DNA of 64,000 nt, taken from contig NZ_CADDWJ010000001.1 of NCBI RefSeq assembly GCF_902809855.1, positions 1,116,001-1,180,000 on the forward strand. Reading direction: 5' to 3'. The notes under the pieces were generated by a model. It made no database searches and was not told the origin of the DNA. It was given only the letters and a program-made list of their open reading frames with translations. Position numbers and translations under genes: made by a program. Positions 42,051 through 52,085 of the stretch are shown piece by piece; the first letter of the stretch is position 1, and the number at the start of each line of letters is the position of its first letter. The stretch is from Acinetobacter sp. Marseille-Q1618. GTDB taxonomy: Bacteria; Pseudomonadota; Gammaproteobacteria; Pseudomonadales; Moraxellaceae.

Positions 42051-42127
42051 GCAATTATCTACTTTAATAAATAAATAGGCGATTTTTAACAGGTAATTAC
42101 CTATTAAAATAAAATTATAGGTGTGAA

Positions 42128-43531
42128 ATGACAACTCAAGTATATATTCCACGCACATATCAAAATGCAATTATTGATCATATTATTGATCATCCACGTT
42201 GTGGAATTTTTGCTGGTATGGGTACAGGGAAAACCTCGTCTACCCTCACCGCTTTAGAAATTTTAGAGGCTTTTGAGCCGGGTCCTGCTCTAGTAGTTGC
42301 CCCTTTACGAGTAGCTGCAACAACTTGGCCAGATGAAGCAAAAAAATGGCAACACTTAGAACATTTTAAAGTGGTTGCAGTGGTGGGTACGCCTGAACAA
42401 CGGGTCTATGCGCTTAAACAACGAGCCAATGTCTACACCATTAACTATGAAAACTTGCCTTGGCTTGTTGGCTATTTAGGCACAAAGTGGAATTTTAAAA
42501 AAATTGTAGCGGATGAAAGTACCAAGCTTAAAGGTTTTCGCATTCGACAAGGTTCGGTACGCGCAAGAGCTTTAGGCAAAGTTGCACATACCAAAAGGGT
42601 TGAGCGCTTTATTGAACTGACAGGCACACCCGCACCCAACGGCTTAAAAGACCTATGGGGGCAAGCATGGTTTCTCGATCGTGGACAACGGCTAGGAACA
42701 AGTTTCGGTGCATTTACCCAACGCTGGTTTCAACAAATTCAAGTTGGAGCAGACCGTAATGCTGTGCAACTTGTGCCATTTCCACATAGCCAAAAAGAAA
42801 TACAAGACAAGCTGCAAGACATTTGTATCAACATAGAAGCCAAAGACTATTTTGATATTCAACAGCCCATTGTCAATGTCATCGAGATTGAACTAAAAGG
42901 CAATGCCCGAAAGCTGTATGACGACATGGAAAAAGAAATGTTCATTGAGCTTTCAGAGTCCATTGAAGTAGAAGCATTTAATGCTGCATCCAAAACCATG
43001 AAGTGTTTACAAATTGCTTCAGGTGCAATTTACACCGATGAAAACGGTACATGGCAAGCCGTACATGATTTGAAAATTCAGGCGTTGGAATCTGTCATTG
43101 AAGAAGCTGCAGGCATGCCCGTTTTGGTGTCTTACCATTTTAAAAGTGATTTGGCACGTTTACTCAAAGCCTTTCCACAAGGTCAGCACTTAGACAAAGA
43201 CCCGCAAACCATTCGAGATTGGAATGAGGGAAAAATCCCTGTGCTATTTGCCCATCCTGCAAGTGCAGGTCACGGACTAAATTTGCAAGATGGCGGCAAT
43301 ATTTTAGTGTTCTTTTCGCACTGGTGGGATTTAGAACAGTACCAACAGATCATTGAACGTATTGGACCAACTCGCCAAGCGCAAGCAGGTTATGACCGCC
43401 CTGTTTATCTGCATTTTATTGTTGCAAAAGACACCATGGATGAGGTGGTGATGCAGCGCAGAGAATCAAAGCGCGAAGTACAGGATTTATTGATGGAAGC
43501 CATGAAACGCAAGGGAGTTGCATCATGTTAA
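42128..43531 (+). CDS. SNF2-type DEAD-like helicase/ATPase
   Basis: 467 residues. Walker A GMGTGKTS (30-37), motif II DEST (129-132), helicase C motif QIIERIGPTRQAQAG near 420. Two RecA-like domains. Phage SNF2 proteins pair with VRR-NUC and PolA in this module. A 77-base AT-rich gap separates it from VRR-NUC. Confidence 0.9.
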   Translation: MTTQVYIPRTYQNAIIDHIIDHPRCGIFAGMGTGKTSSTLTALEILEAFEPGPALVVAPLRVAATTWPDEAKKWQHLEHFKVVAVVGTPEQRVYALKQRANVYTINYENLPWLVGYLGTKWNFKKIVADESTKLKGFRIRQGSVRARALGKVAHTKRVERFIELTGTPAPNGLKDLWGQAWFLDRGQRLGTSFGAFTQRWFQQIQVGADRNAVQLVPFPHSQKEIQDKLQDICINIEAKDYFDIQQPIVNVIEIELKGNARKLYDDMEKEMFIELSESIEVEAFNAASKTMKCLQIASGAIYTDENGTWQAVHDLKIQALESVIEEAAGMPVLVSYHFKSDLARLLKAFPQGQHLDKDPQTIRDWNEGKIPVLFAHPASAGHGLNLQDGGNILVFFSHWWDLEQYQQIIERIGPTRQAQAGYDRPVYLHFIVAKDTMDEVVMQRRESKREVQDLLMEAMKRKGVASC

Positions 43532-43596
43532 TGATTTTAATAGCCGATTGGCTAACTCTAAATTTAATTTTAGCTGTGCATTGGGAGATGATTTGA
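43525..43596 (+). CDS. Possible 23-residue membrane peptide
   Basis: A frame starting inside the SNF2 stop (MLMILIADWLTLNLILAVHW then three more residues) with AGGGAG seven bases upstream. It ends two bases before the next gene. Hydrophobic, one short span. Could be real or only a coupling device for the next gene. Confidence 0.4.
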   Translation: MLMILIADWLTLNLILAVHWEMI

Positions 43597-43597
43597 A

Positions 43598-43891
43598 ATG
43601 AATAAATATATCGTGGTTATTGAATCAGAAAAACCACCTCAGATTTTTCTAGGTGATCATTTTGCAGGTGGTAAAATTGTTGAATTAAAAGCAGAGGAAT
43701 TACCGCATCGCGTAACTGCTGCTTGGCTTGCTCAGCGTTTTAATTTATCTCGTAAAACAATTATTGAAAAAGTAGGACCTTTAAATAAGGGGGATCAGAA
43801 TAAGCATCTCTATGATCCCAAGGAAGTAATACCCCTATTGGAAAATTTGCATATTACATCTGCCAAGCGTGGTGCTAGACGTAAGAATTAG
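43598..43891 (+). CDS. Excisionase-like small HTH protein
   Basis: 97 residues. The centre HRVTAAWLAQRFNLSRKTIIEKVG is a winged helix-turn-helix as in MerR/Xis-type proteins, and the C-terminus is basic (SAKRGARRKN). It lies next to and convergent with the integrase, the usual place of a recombination directionality factor. Role inferred. Confidence 0.6.
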   Translation: MNKYIVVIESEKPPQIFLGDHFAGGKIVELKAEELPHRVTAAWLAQRFNLSRKTIIEKVGPLNKGDQNKHLYDPKEVIPLLENLHITSAKRGARRKN

Positions 43892-43914
43892 AAAAAAGCC
43901 CCATTAAATGGGGC
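43892..43914 (-). terminator. Terminator after integrase
   Basis: GCCCC-ATTTAAT-GGGGC followed by T6 on the minus strand; sits between the convergent Xis-like and integrase genes. Confidence 0.8.
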
Positions 43915-43922
43915 GTAATTTT

Positions 43923-44939
43923 CTAAGCAGCATTCAACATTTTTGCTATCTCTGAAGCCGTTGGATTGTAATAAGTATTCAACAATACACTCAGCGTTTT
44001 ATGCCCTGTCACCTTTGCCAGTATCTCTACAGGCAGTTTTTGATTATTCACCATACGAGTAATCGCTTCATGCCGTGTATCGTGAAACGTCAACTCACCA
44101 TCTAAGCCAGTACGTTTTAAATTTCGTTGCCATAAAAGTCTAAATGAATTCGAGCTATGGGGGATCAAACTCCCTTTACGATCAGGTAATAAATCTAAAA
44201 GTTTTCTAGCCTTGTGGGATAAAGGTACATCACGTGAAGTACCATTCTTGGTATCAGGCAAATGCACATAGTCACCATAGTCATGTTCTTTATGAATACC
44301 TAGAATTTCACCTTTACGCATTGCTGTTTCAAGCGCAAATAAGAAACACCACGCAACAAAGTGACCTGATGTCGTTGGTACCATGTTTTCATGATAATGA
44401 TCCAACCCCCTTAAGATTTTTTCGATTTGTTGTTGGCTGATACGATTTTGTCTGGATTTAGGCTTGATTGGTTTTTTGACCAAATTAAATGGATTGGATG
44501 GAATTAAAAATGCCTCACGCACACCAAAGATAAATATAACCGATCCTAAACTCATTTCTCTATGTACAGTTGCAGGTTGCACCATCTTCAAGCGTCTATC
44601 ACGATTTTCAGTGATCAGTTTTGGTGTAATATCATGGATGGATTTATCAACTAGATCGCCATAGTAACGATCAAGCCACTTTAGGTGATTACGTGTATAT
44701 TCTTTACTTTTTTTAAATTGGCCACACTTTTCGTAATACATATGAAAAAGCTCACGTAAAGTGCATTTGGGTTTATTTAAATTTTCCAGTTCTTTTTCAT
44801 ATTCAATTTGCAGCTCCATCAAGCGTCTGTGCGCCCATTGAATACATTCTTCAGAGGAATCACGTGTAGCTGCGTCACGTAGATGTTTATATTTGACTTG
44901 GATGCGCCATGCATTGCCACGTTTGACAGGTTTTTGCAT
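43923..44939 (-). CDS. int: Tyrosine recombinase integrase
   Basis: 338 residues from ATG 44939, preferred over 45023, whose extra N-terminus would overlap the putative arm sites. A SAM-like N-terminal core-binding domain and the catalytic domain with Arg in ALETAMRKGEILG, His-x-x-Arg in FHDTRHEAITRM, and GHKTLSVLLNTYY with the nucleophile Tyr. It inserts the phage at tRNA-Val. Adjacent to attR. Confidence 0.92.
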   Translation of the reverse strand: MQKPVKRGNAWRIQVKYKHLRDAATRDSSEECIQWAHRRLMELQIEYEKELENLNKPKCTLRELFHMYYEKCGQFKKSKEYTRNHLKWLDRYYGDLVDKSIHDITPKLITENRDRRLKMVQPATVHREMSLGSVIFIFGVREAFLIPSNPFNLVKKPIKPKSRQNRISQQQIEKILRGLDHYHENMVPTTSGHFVAWCFLFALETAMRKGEILGIHKEHDYGDYVHLPDTKNGTSRDVPLSHKARKLLDLLPDRKGSLIPHSSNSFRLLWQRNLKRTGLDGELTFHDTRHEAITRMVNNQKLPVEILAKVTGHKTLSVLLNTYYNPTASEIAKMLNAA

Positions 44940-44971
44940 AATTACTAACTCTAAATATTTGGGGCCGTAAT

Positions 44972-45023
44972 TTGGGCGCCAAAACCATCCAAAGACACAT
45001 ACGTTCTTCAAAATGGCGCCCAA
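44972..45023. promoter_or_regulatory. Putative integrase arm sites near attR
   Basis: Inverted pair TTGGGCGCC (44972-44980) and GGCGCCCAA (45015-45023), the same word as at 7551 beside attL. They lie upstream of the chosen int start, so Int binding may also control int. Confidence 0.45.
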
Positions 45024-45055
45024 AAGCGAAATATAAAGCAGTTTTTAATGCAAAT

Positions 45056-45078
45056 TTTGAGTATTTTGATTACTCAAA
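45056..45078. promoter_or_regulatory. Inverted repeat between int and attR
   Basis: Perfect 8-bp repeat TTTGAGTA-N7-TACTCAAA upstream of int and 75 bases from attR. Candidate Xis or regulatory protein site; no T-run, so not a terminator. Confidence 0.4.
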
Positions 45079-45152
45079 GCTGACCTATTTGACATGAAAA
45101 ACAGGGCAAAATCATTACAATTTCACCCTTAAATTATTGATACATATCAATA

Positions 45153-45236
<84 letters not shown>

Positions 45237-45258
45237 AGAATGGAGTAGATCATATTCA

Positions 45259-47268
45259 CTATTTTTGATGATGACAAGTTTTTTTCACATTTCTTAATTC
45301 AGTCGAACATTCTTTAAGCAAATTTTCAAATTCCGAAACTAACTCGCTATTTTCTTGTTTTAAATAAACTATTTTTTGATACATCAGATAACTCTGTTTA
45401 AAACATTGTGGTTGATCTGCATATTCAGCCAAACGTAACATCCACTGCTGAAAGCTTTCATTCTCTTGTTGTCGATCTTCACTATTTAAATGCCTAGAAA
45501 ACTTTGAAATCGTTCGCTCAAATTGACTTTGTCTGGTATAAATATTGGCTTTTTTAATCATAAAATAAGTCAATAAAATAAATAATATTCCTACAATTAA
45601 AATCATCCCATAACTATAACTTGAGTCCAGTCCTAATTTTTTCATCCAATTTTTTTGTTTATCCGTATCATAACCAACAACTTTGCTTTGCCATTGGTAA
45701 CTTGCATAATCACTCCAAATACGCAAAGTTTTTAATATCGAATAATGCTGATAGCTAAAATTTGAATCCCCCAAAATATTACGGTCTTGATTGATTAAAT
45801 CCTGCATCCCTTGATCGATACGTTGCGGTGAAATAATCGCTGTAGGGTCAATACGTTGCCATTTTCCATTTAAATAGATTTCAGACCAAGCATGCGCATC
45901 CAATTGACGGACTTCCCAACTTTTTTGATCAGGTGCAAATTGTCCACCTTGATAACCAATCACTACCCGCGCTGGAATTCCCACATAACGCATTAAGAGA
46001 GTAAAACTCGACGCATAATGTTCACAAAATCCTTGTCTGCTGCCAAATAAAAAATCATCAACACGATTTTCTCCTAAGCGACCGGGTAACAAAGTATAGC
46101 TAAATCCATTTACGCGATACCAATTCAAAACATTATTCACATATTTTTCAGGGTTAGATTGGCTTTGGACAAAAAGTTGCGTTGCCAATTGTTGCGCCTT
46201 GCTATCAAATTTTTGTGGATATTTTAAATTAATTCTTTCTCGATTTTCTTGATGATGCTGATCAAATATTTCTTGATTATTGCCGATCCATTGTAAATTT
46301 ATAGGACTATTCACTTGAACCGCACGACGTGCTGTAATTGCACCATCTTGATGTAAATAATATCGAGATTCATTTGGTATAGACTGCTCTAAAGCAGTGA
46401 TCCATATTTGATTTTGATCTGCATTTAAATATTGATAATTCAGATACTTATTTGAATGAAGATTTAGATTATGTTGAGGTAATGTATTTAGTGCATTTCG
46501 TGTCCATGTCTGACCATCATATTGATCCAATACCATTGCACGCCAATATAAATTCTCTCTCTGCGGTAATTGTTGTATATTTCCAATAATTCGAAATGCC
46601 AATGCTGTTGATTGTGATAACTCAGCAATACTACCCGGTGACATTTGATCACTTAAACCAGTTACAGCATTGTTTTTAGGAATAGGCACATGCCATAAAG
46701 GTGGAAATCTTGGGAAAAACAAGAATAGTAAAATAAAAAATGGCACGGCTAAAGCCATTACTTTTAGCACATTCAGGAGATCTGTTTTTAAGTTTTCAGT
46801 ATAAACATCGGTAACTAAAAATAATGCCATTTGTACACGATATAACCCAACTAGACCGAGAGTCAAACATAGCAAAACCGTAACTGCCATTATAAATGAC
46901 TGGCTAAATAAAAATAAGCTTGCACTTACAAATAATGCAAAGTTAAATAAAATAATTAAATCCCTGGTTTTTTTAGTTTCTAAAGCTTTTGCCAATAGAA
47001 ACGTTGCCAATACAGGAACACCTGCATCGACCCCAAGAAAAGTAGCATAATTAAAATAGATTATGGCTAAACTAATCAGAACAAATATTAATTTATAATA
47101 GGAATAAAATTTTGGTATTTTATCTAGTGATGGTTTTTTATTAAACTGATAAATAATAAAAATTTGTACTATAAAAAATAAAGATAAAGCGATTGGAATA
47201 AAAGCAACCAATGCTAAACAAATCAATCCAAGCATTGCGATAATCATGATTTGTAGTGATTTATGCAT
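45259..47268 (-). CDS. tgpA: TgpA-type membrane transglutaminase
   Basis: 669 residues. Several N-terminal membrane spans (about 1-190), a periplasmic transglutaminase-like core with Cys in GFCEHYASSF, His in LDAHAWSEIYL and Asp in RIDPTAI, and a further span near 540-560 before a cytoplasmic tail. Pseudomonas TgpA is essential for growth; the substrate is not clear. Last gene of a MoxR-DUF58-TgpA operon, two bases after DUF58. Confidence 0.88.
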   Translation of the reverse strand: MHKSLQIMIIAMLGLICLALVAFIPIALSLFFIVQIFIIYQFNKKPSLDKIPKFYSYYKLIFVLISLAIIYFNYATFLGVDAGVPVLATFLLAKALETKKTRDLIILFNFALFVSASLFLFSQSFIMAVTVLLCLTLGLVGLYRVQMALFLVTDVYTENLKTDLLNVLKVMALAVPFFILLFLFFPRFPPLWHVPIPKNNAVTGLSDQMSPGSIAELSQSTALAFRIIGNIQQLPQRENLYWRAMVLDQYDGQTWTRNALNTLPQHNLNLHSNKYLNYQYLNADQNQIWITALEQSIPNESRYYLHQDGAITARRAVQVNSPINLQWIGNNQEIFDQHHQENRERINLKYPQKFDSKAQQLATQLFVQSQSNPEKYVNNVLNWYRVNGFSYTLLPGRLGENRVDDFLFGSRQGFCEHYASSFTLLMRYVGIPARVVIGYQGGQFAPDQKSWEVRQLDAHAWSEIYLNGKWQRIDPTAIISPQRIDQGMQDLINQDRNILGDSNFSYQHYSILKTLRIWSDYASYQWQSKVVGYDTDKQKNWMKKLGLDSSYSYGMILIVGILFILLTYFMIKKANIYTRQSQFERTISKFSRHLNSEDRQQENESFQQWMLRLAEYADQPQCFKQSYLMYQKIVYLKQENSELVSEFENLLKECSTELRNVKKTCHHQK

Positions 47269-47270
47269 AA

Positions 47271-48176
47271 TTATGCCTGCGCTAATTTTATTTTAACCAT
47301 TTGATAATGTGTAAATCCTACACCTTGTTCTATGTCTACATGAGGCAAAGTCACTCGGTAAACTCGCTGCTGTTGTTCACATTCATCTACAAGAGTCATC
47401 ATTAAACTCAGTTTAACTTCATGTTCATCTGCAGGCATACAATGATAATCAATCTGCATAGTTTCTTGATCTACATGATCCTCAAATCTTTTAATATATA
47501 GCCCCTGACCGCGTGCAGCTTGCTTCCATGACACTGCGTTAAGCGAGTCACCTTGTTTGTATTGATTTAATTCATAGAACTCATCCCAGTCTGGCATACC
47601 AGAACTTCGTGAGCTGAATAACTCATTTTCCGACTTATATGGTTCAGGTGCAATCCAAATCGGCTCAGACATATAGATATATGTCCATGCTCGAACTAAA
47701 CCTAAAGGATAAGTTGAGAAGATTTGAATCGTGGGGAGTTTAAACTGTCCTCTTTGTTGAGGTTGGAAGTTAAATTCTATTTGTTGTTGAGAATGAACGG
47801 CGACATGCTGAAACTGATCATCCACTTTGAAATTTAAAAATTTTATCGCTTGATCTGGTGTATGAAGTATTAATTTTAATGTCAATACTTCATTTACTCT
47901 TCCCACTTCAGGGAAAACAACTTCAATTTTCAAAGCATAAAGTTGTTTAAAAGTAATATAAAAACTGATACACAATATTGCACTAATTAAAAAACAAAAA
48001 GCTAAAATCAAATTATTTGCATAATTCACACCTGCAATAAATGTAATCAAAATTAAGACTAAATATAAATAACCTTGTTGATATAAAAACACTAAAACTT
48101 CTTTTTGTTTTAATACATTTATGCCTTTATATTGAAAGCGTTGATGTAACCATTTTAAAAATCGCTGTTGCAGCAT
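47271..48176 (-). CDS. DUF58 membrane protein
   Basis: 301 residues. Two membrane spans near 28-75 (YLYLVLILITFIAGVNYANN), then a domain with the DUF58 signature DWDEFYELNQYKQGDSLNAVSWKQAAR (about 200-225). DUF58 is related to vWA-fold proteins and pairs with MoxR ATPases. Middle gene of the operon. Confidence 0.87.
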   Translation of the reverse strand: MLQQRFLKWLHQRFQYKGINVLKQKEVLVFLYQQGYLYLVLILITFIAGVNYANNLILAFCFLISAILCISFYITFKQLYALKIEVVFPEVGRVNEVLTLKLILHTPDQAIKFLNFKVDDQFQHVAVHSQQQIEFNFQPQQRGQFKLPTIQIFSTYPLGLVRAWTYIYMSEPIWIAPEPYKSENELFSSRSSGMPDWDEFYELNQYKQGDSLNAVSWKQAARGQGLYIKRFEDHVDQETMQIDYHCMPADEHEVKLSLMMTLVDECEQQQRVYRVTLPHVDIEQGVGFTHYQMVKIKLAQA

Positions 48177-48186
48177 TTAGGCATCC

Positions 48187-49143
48187 TCAACCATTTACCG
48201 CAACTTTTTGCATTAAGGCAAACGTATCTTTTTCACCTAAATTCAGCCGATGTGAGGCAACAGCAACAAAAACAGCTTTTACATCATCGACCGTGACAAA
48301 ATTACGTTTTTCTAGCAAAGCATATGCTTGCGCTGCTTTTTTTAACGCCAACAAACCCCGTGTAGATAAGCCATGTTGGGTTTTACGTGTTTCAGTGGCT
48401 AAATCAAGTAAATAATCAAACACCAAGTCGTTCAAATAAATTTTTTGTACAAGTTGTTGTAATTTTATAATTTCAGCAGCTTTAAAAATTGCATTCACAT
48501 TATTAATTAATATATGACGAGGACGTTGTTGTAATAAAAGCTTTTCAGCATCACGTGATGGATAACCTAAAGATAAACGCATTAAAAATCGGTCTAATTG
48601 CGACTCAGGCAAAGGATAAGTCCCACTTTGAAACAATGGATTTTGTGTGGCAATCACCCAAAATGGCTGGGGTAGCTCATAACGCATTCCATCAATGGTG
48701 ACAAAACTTTCTTCCATTGCTTCCAGCAATGCGCTTTGTGTTTTTGGACTGCAACGATTAATTTCATCAGCCAATAAAATTTGTGTGAATATTGGACCTT
48801 GTTTAAATTCAAATACATGTTCACTTTGATTAAACATATTGATGCCAATAACATCACTTGCCAACATATCATTGGTAAATTGAATTCTTTGAAAATCAAG
48901 CCCTGCCAAATGTGCCAAAGCGCTTGCCAATGTGGTTTTTCCTAAACCCGGTAAATCTTCAAACAACAAATGACCACCTGCGAGCAAACTACACAATGCC
49001 AGTTTTGTTTGTTGCGGTTTATCTAAAACGATATCATTGATTTGTTGTAAAAAAGCATCTATTTTTTCATAAAATGGTGCTAATTCCTGTTCATCTATTA
49101 AATCAATTGTTTCATTTTGCTTTGTTTTTTGTCCCCAAAACAC
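48187..49143 (-). CDS. MoxR-family AAA+ ATPase
   Basis: About 318 residues. Walker A LPGLGKTT, Walker B ILLADEINR and sensor ATQNP. Start probably GTG 49143 because AGGA lies nine bases before it; ATG 49188 would add 15 atypical residues. MoxR proteins are chaperone-like and act on DUF58/vWA partners, which follow here. Confidence 0.87.
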   Translation of the reverse strand: MFWGQKTKQNETIDLIDEQELAPFYEKIDAFLQQINDIVLDKPQQTKLALCSLLAGGHLLFEDLPGLGKTTLASALAHLAGLDFQRIQFTNDMLASDVIGINMFNQSEHVFEFKQGPIFTQILLADEINRCSPKTQSALLEAMEESFVTIDGMRYELPQPFWVIATQNPLFQSGTYPLPESQLDRFLMRLSLGYPSRDAEKLLLQQRPRHILINNVNAIFKAAEIIKLQQLVQKIYLNDLVFDYLLDLATETRKTQHGLSTRGLLALKKAAQAYALLEKRNFVTVDDVKAVFVAVASHRLNLGEKDTFALMQKVAVNG

Positions 49144-49422
49144 GATGAAAATTCCTATTAAATAATTATGTTTTACACCAACATACATGATTTTCTTAAA
49201 TACGCAAAATTTAATATTTTTTAAATAACAATCTAAAATGTATAAACCACACTGCTATTTTTTAATTTTTAAGATGTAATCTAGATTGTGTTATTTTTAA
49301 ACTCACAAATTTAGTCTTCTAAGTAAAATTCATATACATATATTTTCTTACATTTATCATTCGACATAGTATACTGCTGTGATCTATTTAGCTCATTTCT
49401 TTCTGAGTGCATTTTCATCACT

Positions 49423-50628
49423 ATGAAAAATTCCAGTTTATCCCAAACATTTGTGAAATCTTTGAGTGTCTTAGCGATCTCCATTGGGCTTGTTGCATGT
49501 GGCAAAGGCTCATGGTTTGCTGAAGATGAGCCTCAGCTTGAAACGGAACAAATTCGTAAACTCATTCCAAACCGTGTGCAAAATCGGGAATCTTGGGCAA
49601 AAGATATGTTTGATATCTCTCAAGAGCTAAATATTCCGACCACCAAAGACAATGTCTGCACCATGATTGCTGTGGTCGATCAGGAATCAAACTTCATCGC
49701 CAATCCTGTTGTGCCGGGCTTAGGCGATAAAGCCGTCAAAGAAGTTACCACACGTTTAAATGAGAAATTTGAAGATAAACTTGGTGTCACCATCGGCGGT
49801 ACAGTTGCTACCTATTTTGAGCAAGTATTAAAAACCCAACCCACACCTGATGACAACTATCTAAAACAAATGCGTAAAGTCAAAACAGAAAAAGACTTAG
49901 ACGTTTTGTATCGAGAAATTTTTGCCTATATGGCACAACATTATCATGTCAGTGCACTCACAGGCGCTGCAAAACTGGTTGGACAAGACATTGGTGAAAA
50001 AATGAATCCAATTACTACATTGGGTTCTATGCAAGTGCATATTAATTATGCCAAAGAAAATAAACGCAGTAGCATGAGCACCAATGAATTACGTGATGAT
50101 TTATATACCGAATATGGTGGCTTATATTATGGTATTCATCGTTTGATGCTCTACCCTGCCGATTATGACAAGGCGATTTATCGTTTTGCTGACTATAACT
50201 CAGGAATGTATTCAAGTCGAAATGCCGCTTTCCAAAAAATGGTGGATAAATTAGCAGATGCAGACTTAGCACTAGATGGTGATTTACTCTCTTATGATAA
50301 AAATGGCAGCCCTCGATCTGCGACCACCACCACAGAAAAGACCATCATTAATTTATTTGCAAAAAATAATATCTTAGTCACACCTCGCCAGTTGCGAAAT
50401 GATTTAAAGAAAGAAAAAGAAAAATCTTTTGAAAAAACGCAAACCTATATTGCAATTTCCAAATTATATAAAGAAAAAACAGGTCATGAGCCTATGTATG
50501 CCATCATGCCTGAAGTGGTCATTTCTGGGCCAAAACTAAGTCGTGATTATAATACCAATTGGTATGCAAGCCGCGTAAATGGACGCTATGAAACATGCAT
50601 GCAAAGAGCAAAACGTATAAAAACTTAG
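49423..50628 (+). CDS. DUF1615 outer-membrane-type lipoprotein
   Basis: 401 residues. Lipobox LVAC (Cys26) after a signal peptide. The body (IRKLIPNRV ... WAKDMFDISQEL ... MIAVVDQESNF ... GSMQVHINYAKE ... YRFADYNSGMYSSRNAAFQ) fits DUF1615, and the AVVDQESNF segment is reminiscent of lysozyme-like folds. Role unknown. It overlaps the HAD gene by 34 bases. Confidence 0.85.
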   Translation: MKNSSLSQTFVKSLSVLAISIGLVACGKGSWFAEDEPQLETEQIRKLIPNRVQNRESWAKDMFDISQELNIPTTKDNVCTMIAVVDQESNFIANPVVPGLGDKAVKEVTTRLNEKFEDKLGVTIGGTVATYFEQVLKTQPTPDDNYLKQMRKVKTEKDLDVLYREIFAYMAQHYHVSALTGAAKLVGQDIGEKMNPITTLGSMQVHINYAKENKRSSMSTNELRDDLYTEYGGLYYGIHRLMLYPADYDKAIYRFADYNSGMYSSRNAAFQKMVDKLADADLALDGDLLSYDKNGSPRSATTTTEKTIINLFAKNNILVTPRQLRNDLKKEKEKSFEKTQTYIAISKLYKEKTGHEPMYAIMPEVVISGPKLSRDYNTNWYASRVNGRYETCMQRAKRIKT

Positions 50629-51245
50629 CCTTATTTGATTTTGATGGTACCTTGTGTAAAAAAGACAGTTTCACAGGGTTCATTTTTTACGCCTTATCAA
50701 AACGGCATATCGTGAAACAAGCCATTAAAATTTTGCCTTGGATACAAGCCTATTATTTAAATATTTATCCTGCCGATGCCATGCGTCCTAAACTCTTTAA
50801 AGCCATGTTTGCAGAAGCAAACGCTGCGGAAATTAATCAACTCGCTGAAGAATATGCGCCATATCTACTCACACAGCTTGATCAAAACCTGTATCAGCAG
50901 TTTTTAAAACATAAAAGGTTAGCTGATGATATTGTCATTGTTTCAGCCTCAGTGGATGTTTATTTGGAATATATTTGTGCGCTGTTAGAGGTTGATCTCA
51001 TTTGTACTGAAACTGAAATTGTAAATCATGTATTTACAGGACATTATTCGACACCTGATTGTAGTTGTGATCAGAAAAGAATTCGTATTTTAGAAAAATA
51101 TGACCTAGATCGCTATCACAAGGTGTATGCGTATGGAAATAGTGTTGAAGATTTAGAGATGTTAAGTTTGGCGGATTTTAAATTTATGGTGGGTAAAGAT
51201 CAGCTTTTACCTTCACTAAAAACTGATAATAAGAAATTTGCCTAA
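50595..51245 (+). CDS. HAD-superfamily hydrolase (SerB-like, IB)
   Basis: 216 residues. Motif I DFDGTLCKKDSF, motif II SAS (IVSASVDVYLEY), motif III K with YAYGNSVEDLEML as the acidic Mg site. Probably a phosphomonoesterase; the substrate is unknown. Translationally overlapped with the DUF1615 gene. Confidence 0.87.
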   Translation: MHAKSKTYKNLALFDFDGTLCKKDSFTGFIFYALSKRHIVKQAIKILPWIQAYYLNIYPADAMRPKLFKAMFAEANAAEINQLAEEYAPYLLTQLDQNLYQQFLKHKRLADDIVIVSASVDVYLEYICALLEVDLICTETEIVNHVFTGHYSTPDCSCDQKRIRILEKYDLDRYHKVYAYGNSVEDLEMLSLADFKFMVGKDQLLPSLKTDNKKFA

Positions 51246-51319
51246 AATTACTAGTTTTTTATTTCAGTAATGTGCCGTTTTGAATAATCCACAGATAAAC
51301 AATAAAATAAGAGAAATTT

Positions 51320-52072
51320 ATGAATAAAACCTATTTATTAAAACAGCGATCTTTTATGTTTAATGATGAAAATTATCATTGTGTACTAGAAGGTGAATAT
51401 GGTGCGATTCTATATAAAAGTCACGATCTTGACCGCTTAACTGAGCAGTGGAAATCCTTAGAGTTTCAATTTGCGCATCAGAGTTCATGGCTGCAAATTA
51501 TCAATAATGAAAATGGTTTGGATACAAGCTCAACTTTTCAAAAAATCATTCAGAACCATAAGACTGACGTTTACCAAGTGCTCAGTGAATTAAACCGAGA
51601 AGATCTATTCAATATTTTAATCGAATTAGATGCCAATATTTTTTCATGTATTGAATATATTGACCAAACTAAATTTTATGTCTTATGGAATGCAGCAGAA
51701 AATGACTACGACATCAGTGATGCGAATGTTCCTGAACTTGAACCACCACAAATTTTTCTCAGTAAAGCTGAAACTTTAGAAAAACTCGTCAATAATTATA
51801 CTATTGCCAAAAATATTCCAGAAAAACTAGTAGGCTCTTTACACGAGTTAAGCGATTCTCCTGTATTGCTCAAAGCGACCATTGAACAATATCCATGTTT
51901 CCATTTTAACAATAATGTGCTTCAAATTACTGAACCTGAAACAGATGCAATTCTTGCTATCAATGAATTATTAAAAACGCCACTGTTTCAATATAAACAA
52001 CTGACATTTGATGAGATTATTCAAATTGAACAAGCTTTCAATGAAAATTTAGAGAGCTATGATGATATTTAA
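51320..52072 (+). CDS. Uncharacterised protein
   Basis: 250 residues, acidic, no signal peptide or membrane span. Mixed alpha/beta (YHCVLEGEYGAILY, NREDLFNILIELDANIF). AGAG precedes the start. I do not recognise the family. Followed by a bidirectional terminator convergent with proB. Confidence 0.6.
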   Translation: MNKTYLLKQRSFMFNDENYHCVLEGEYGAILYKSHDLDRLTEQWKSLEFQFAHQSSWLQIINNENGLDTSSTFQKIIQNHKTDVYQVLSELNREDLFNILIELDANIFSCIEYIDQTKFYVLWNAAENDYDISDANVPELEPPQIFLSKAETLEKLVNNYTIAKNIPEKLVGSLHELSDSPVLLKATIEQYPCFHFNNNVLQITEPETDAILAINELLKTPLFQYKQLTFDEIIQIEQAFNENLESYDDI

Positions 52073-52085
52073 AGATATTCATATA

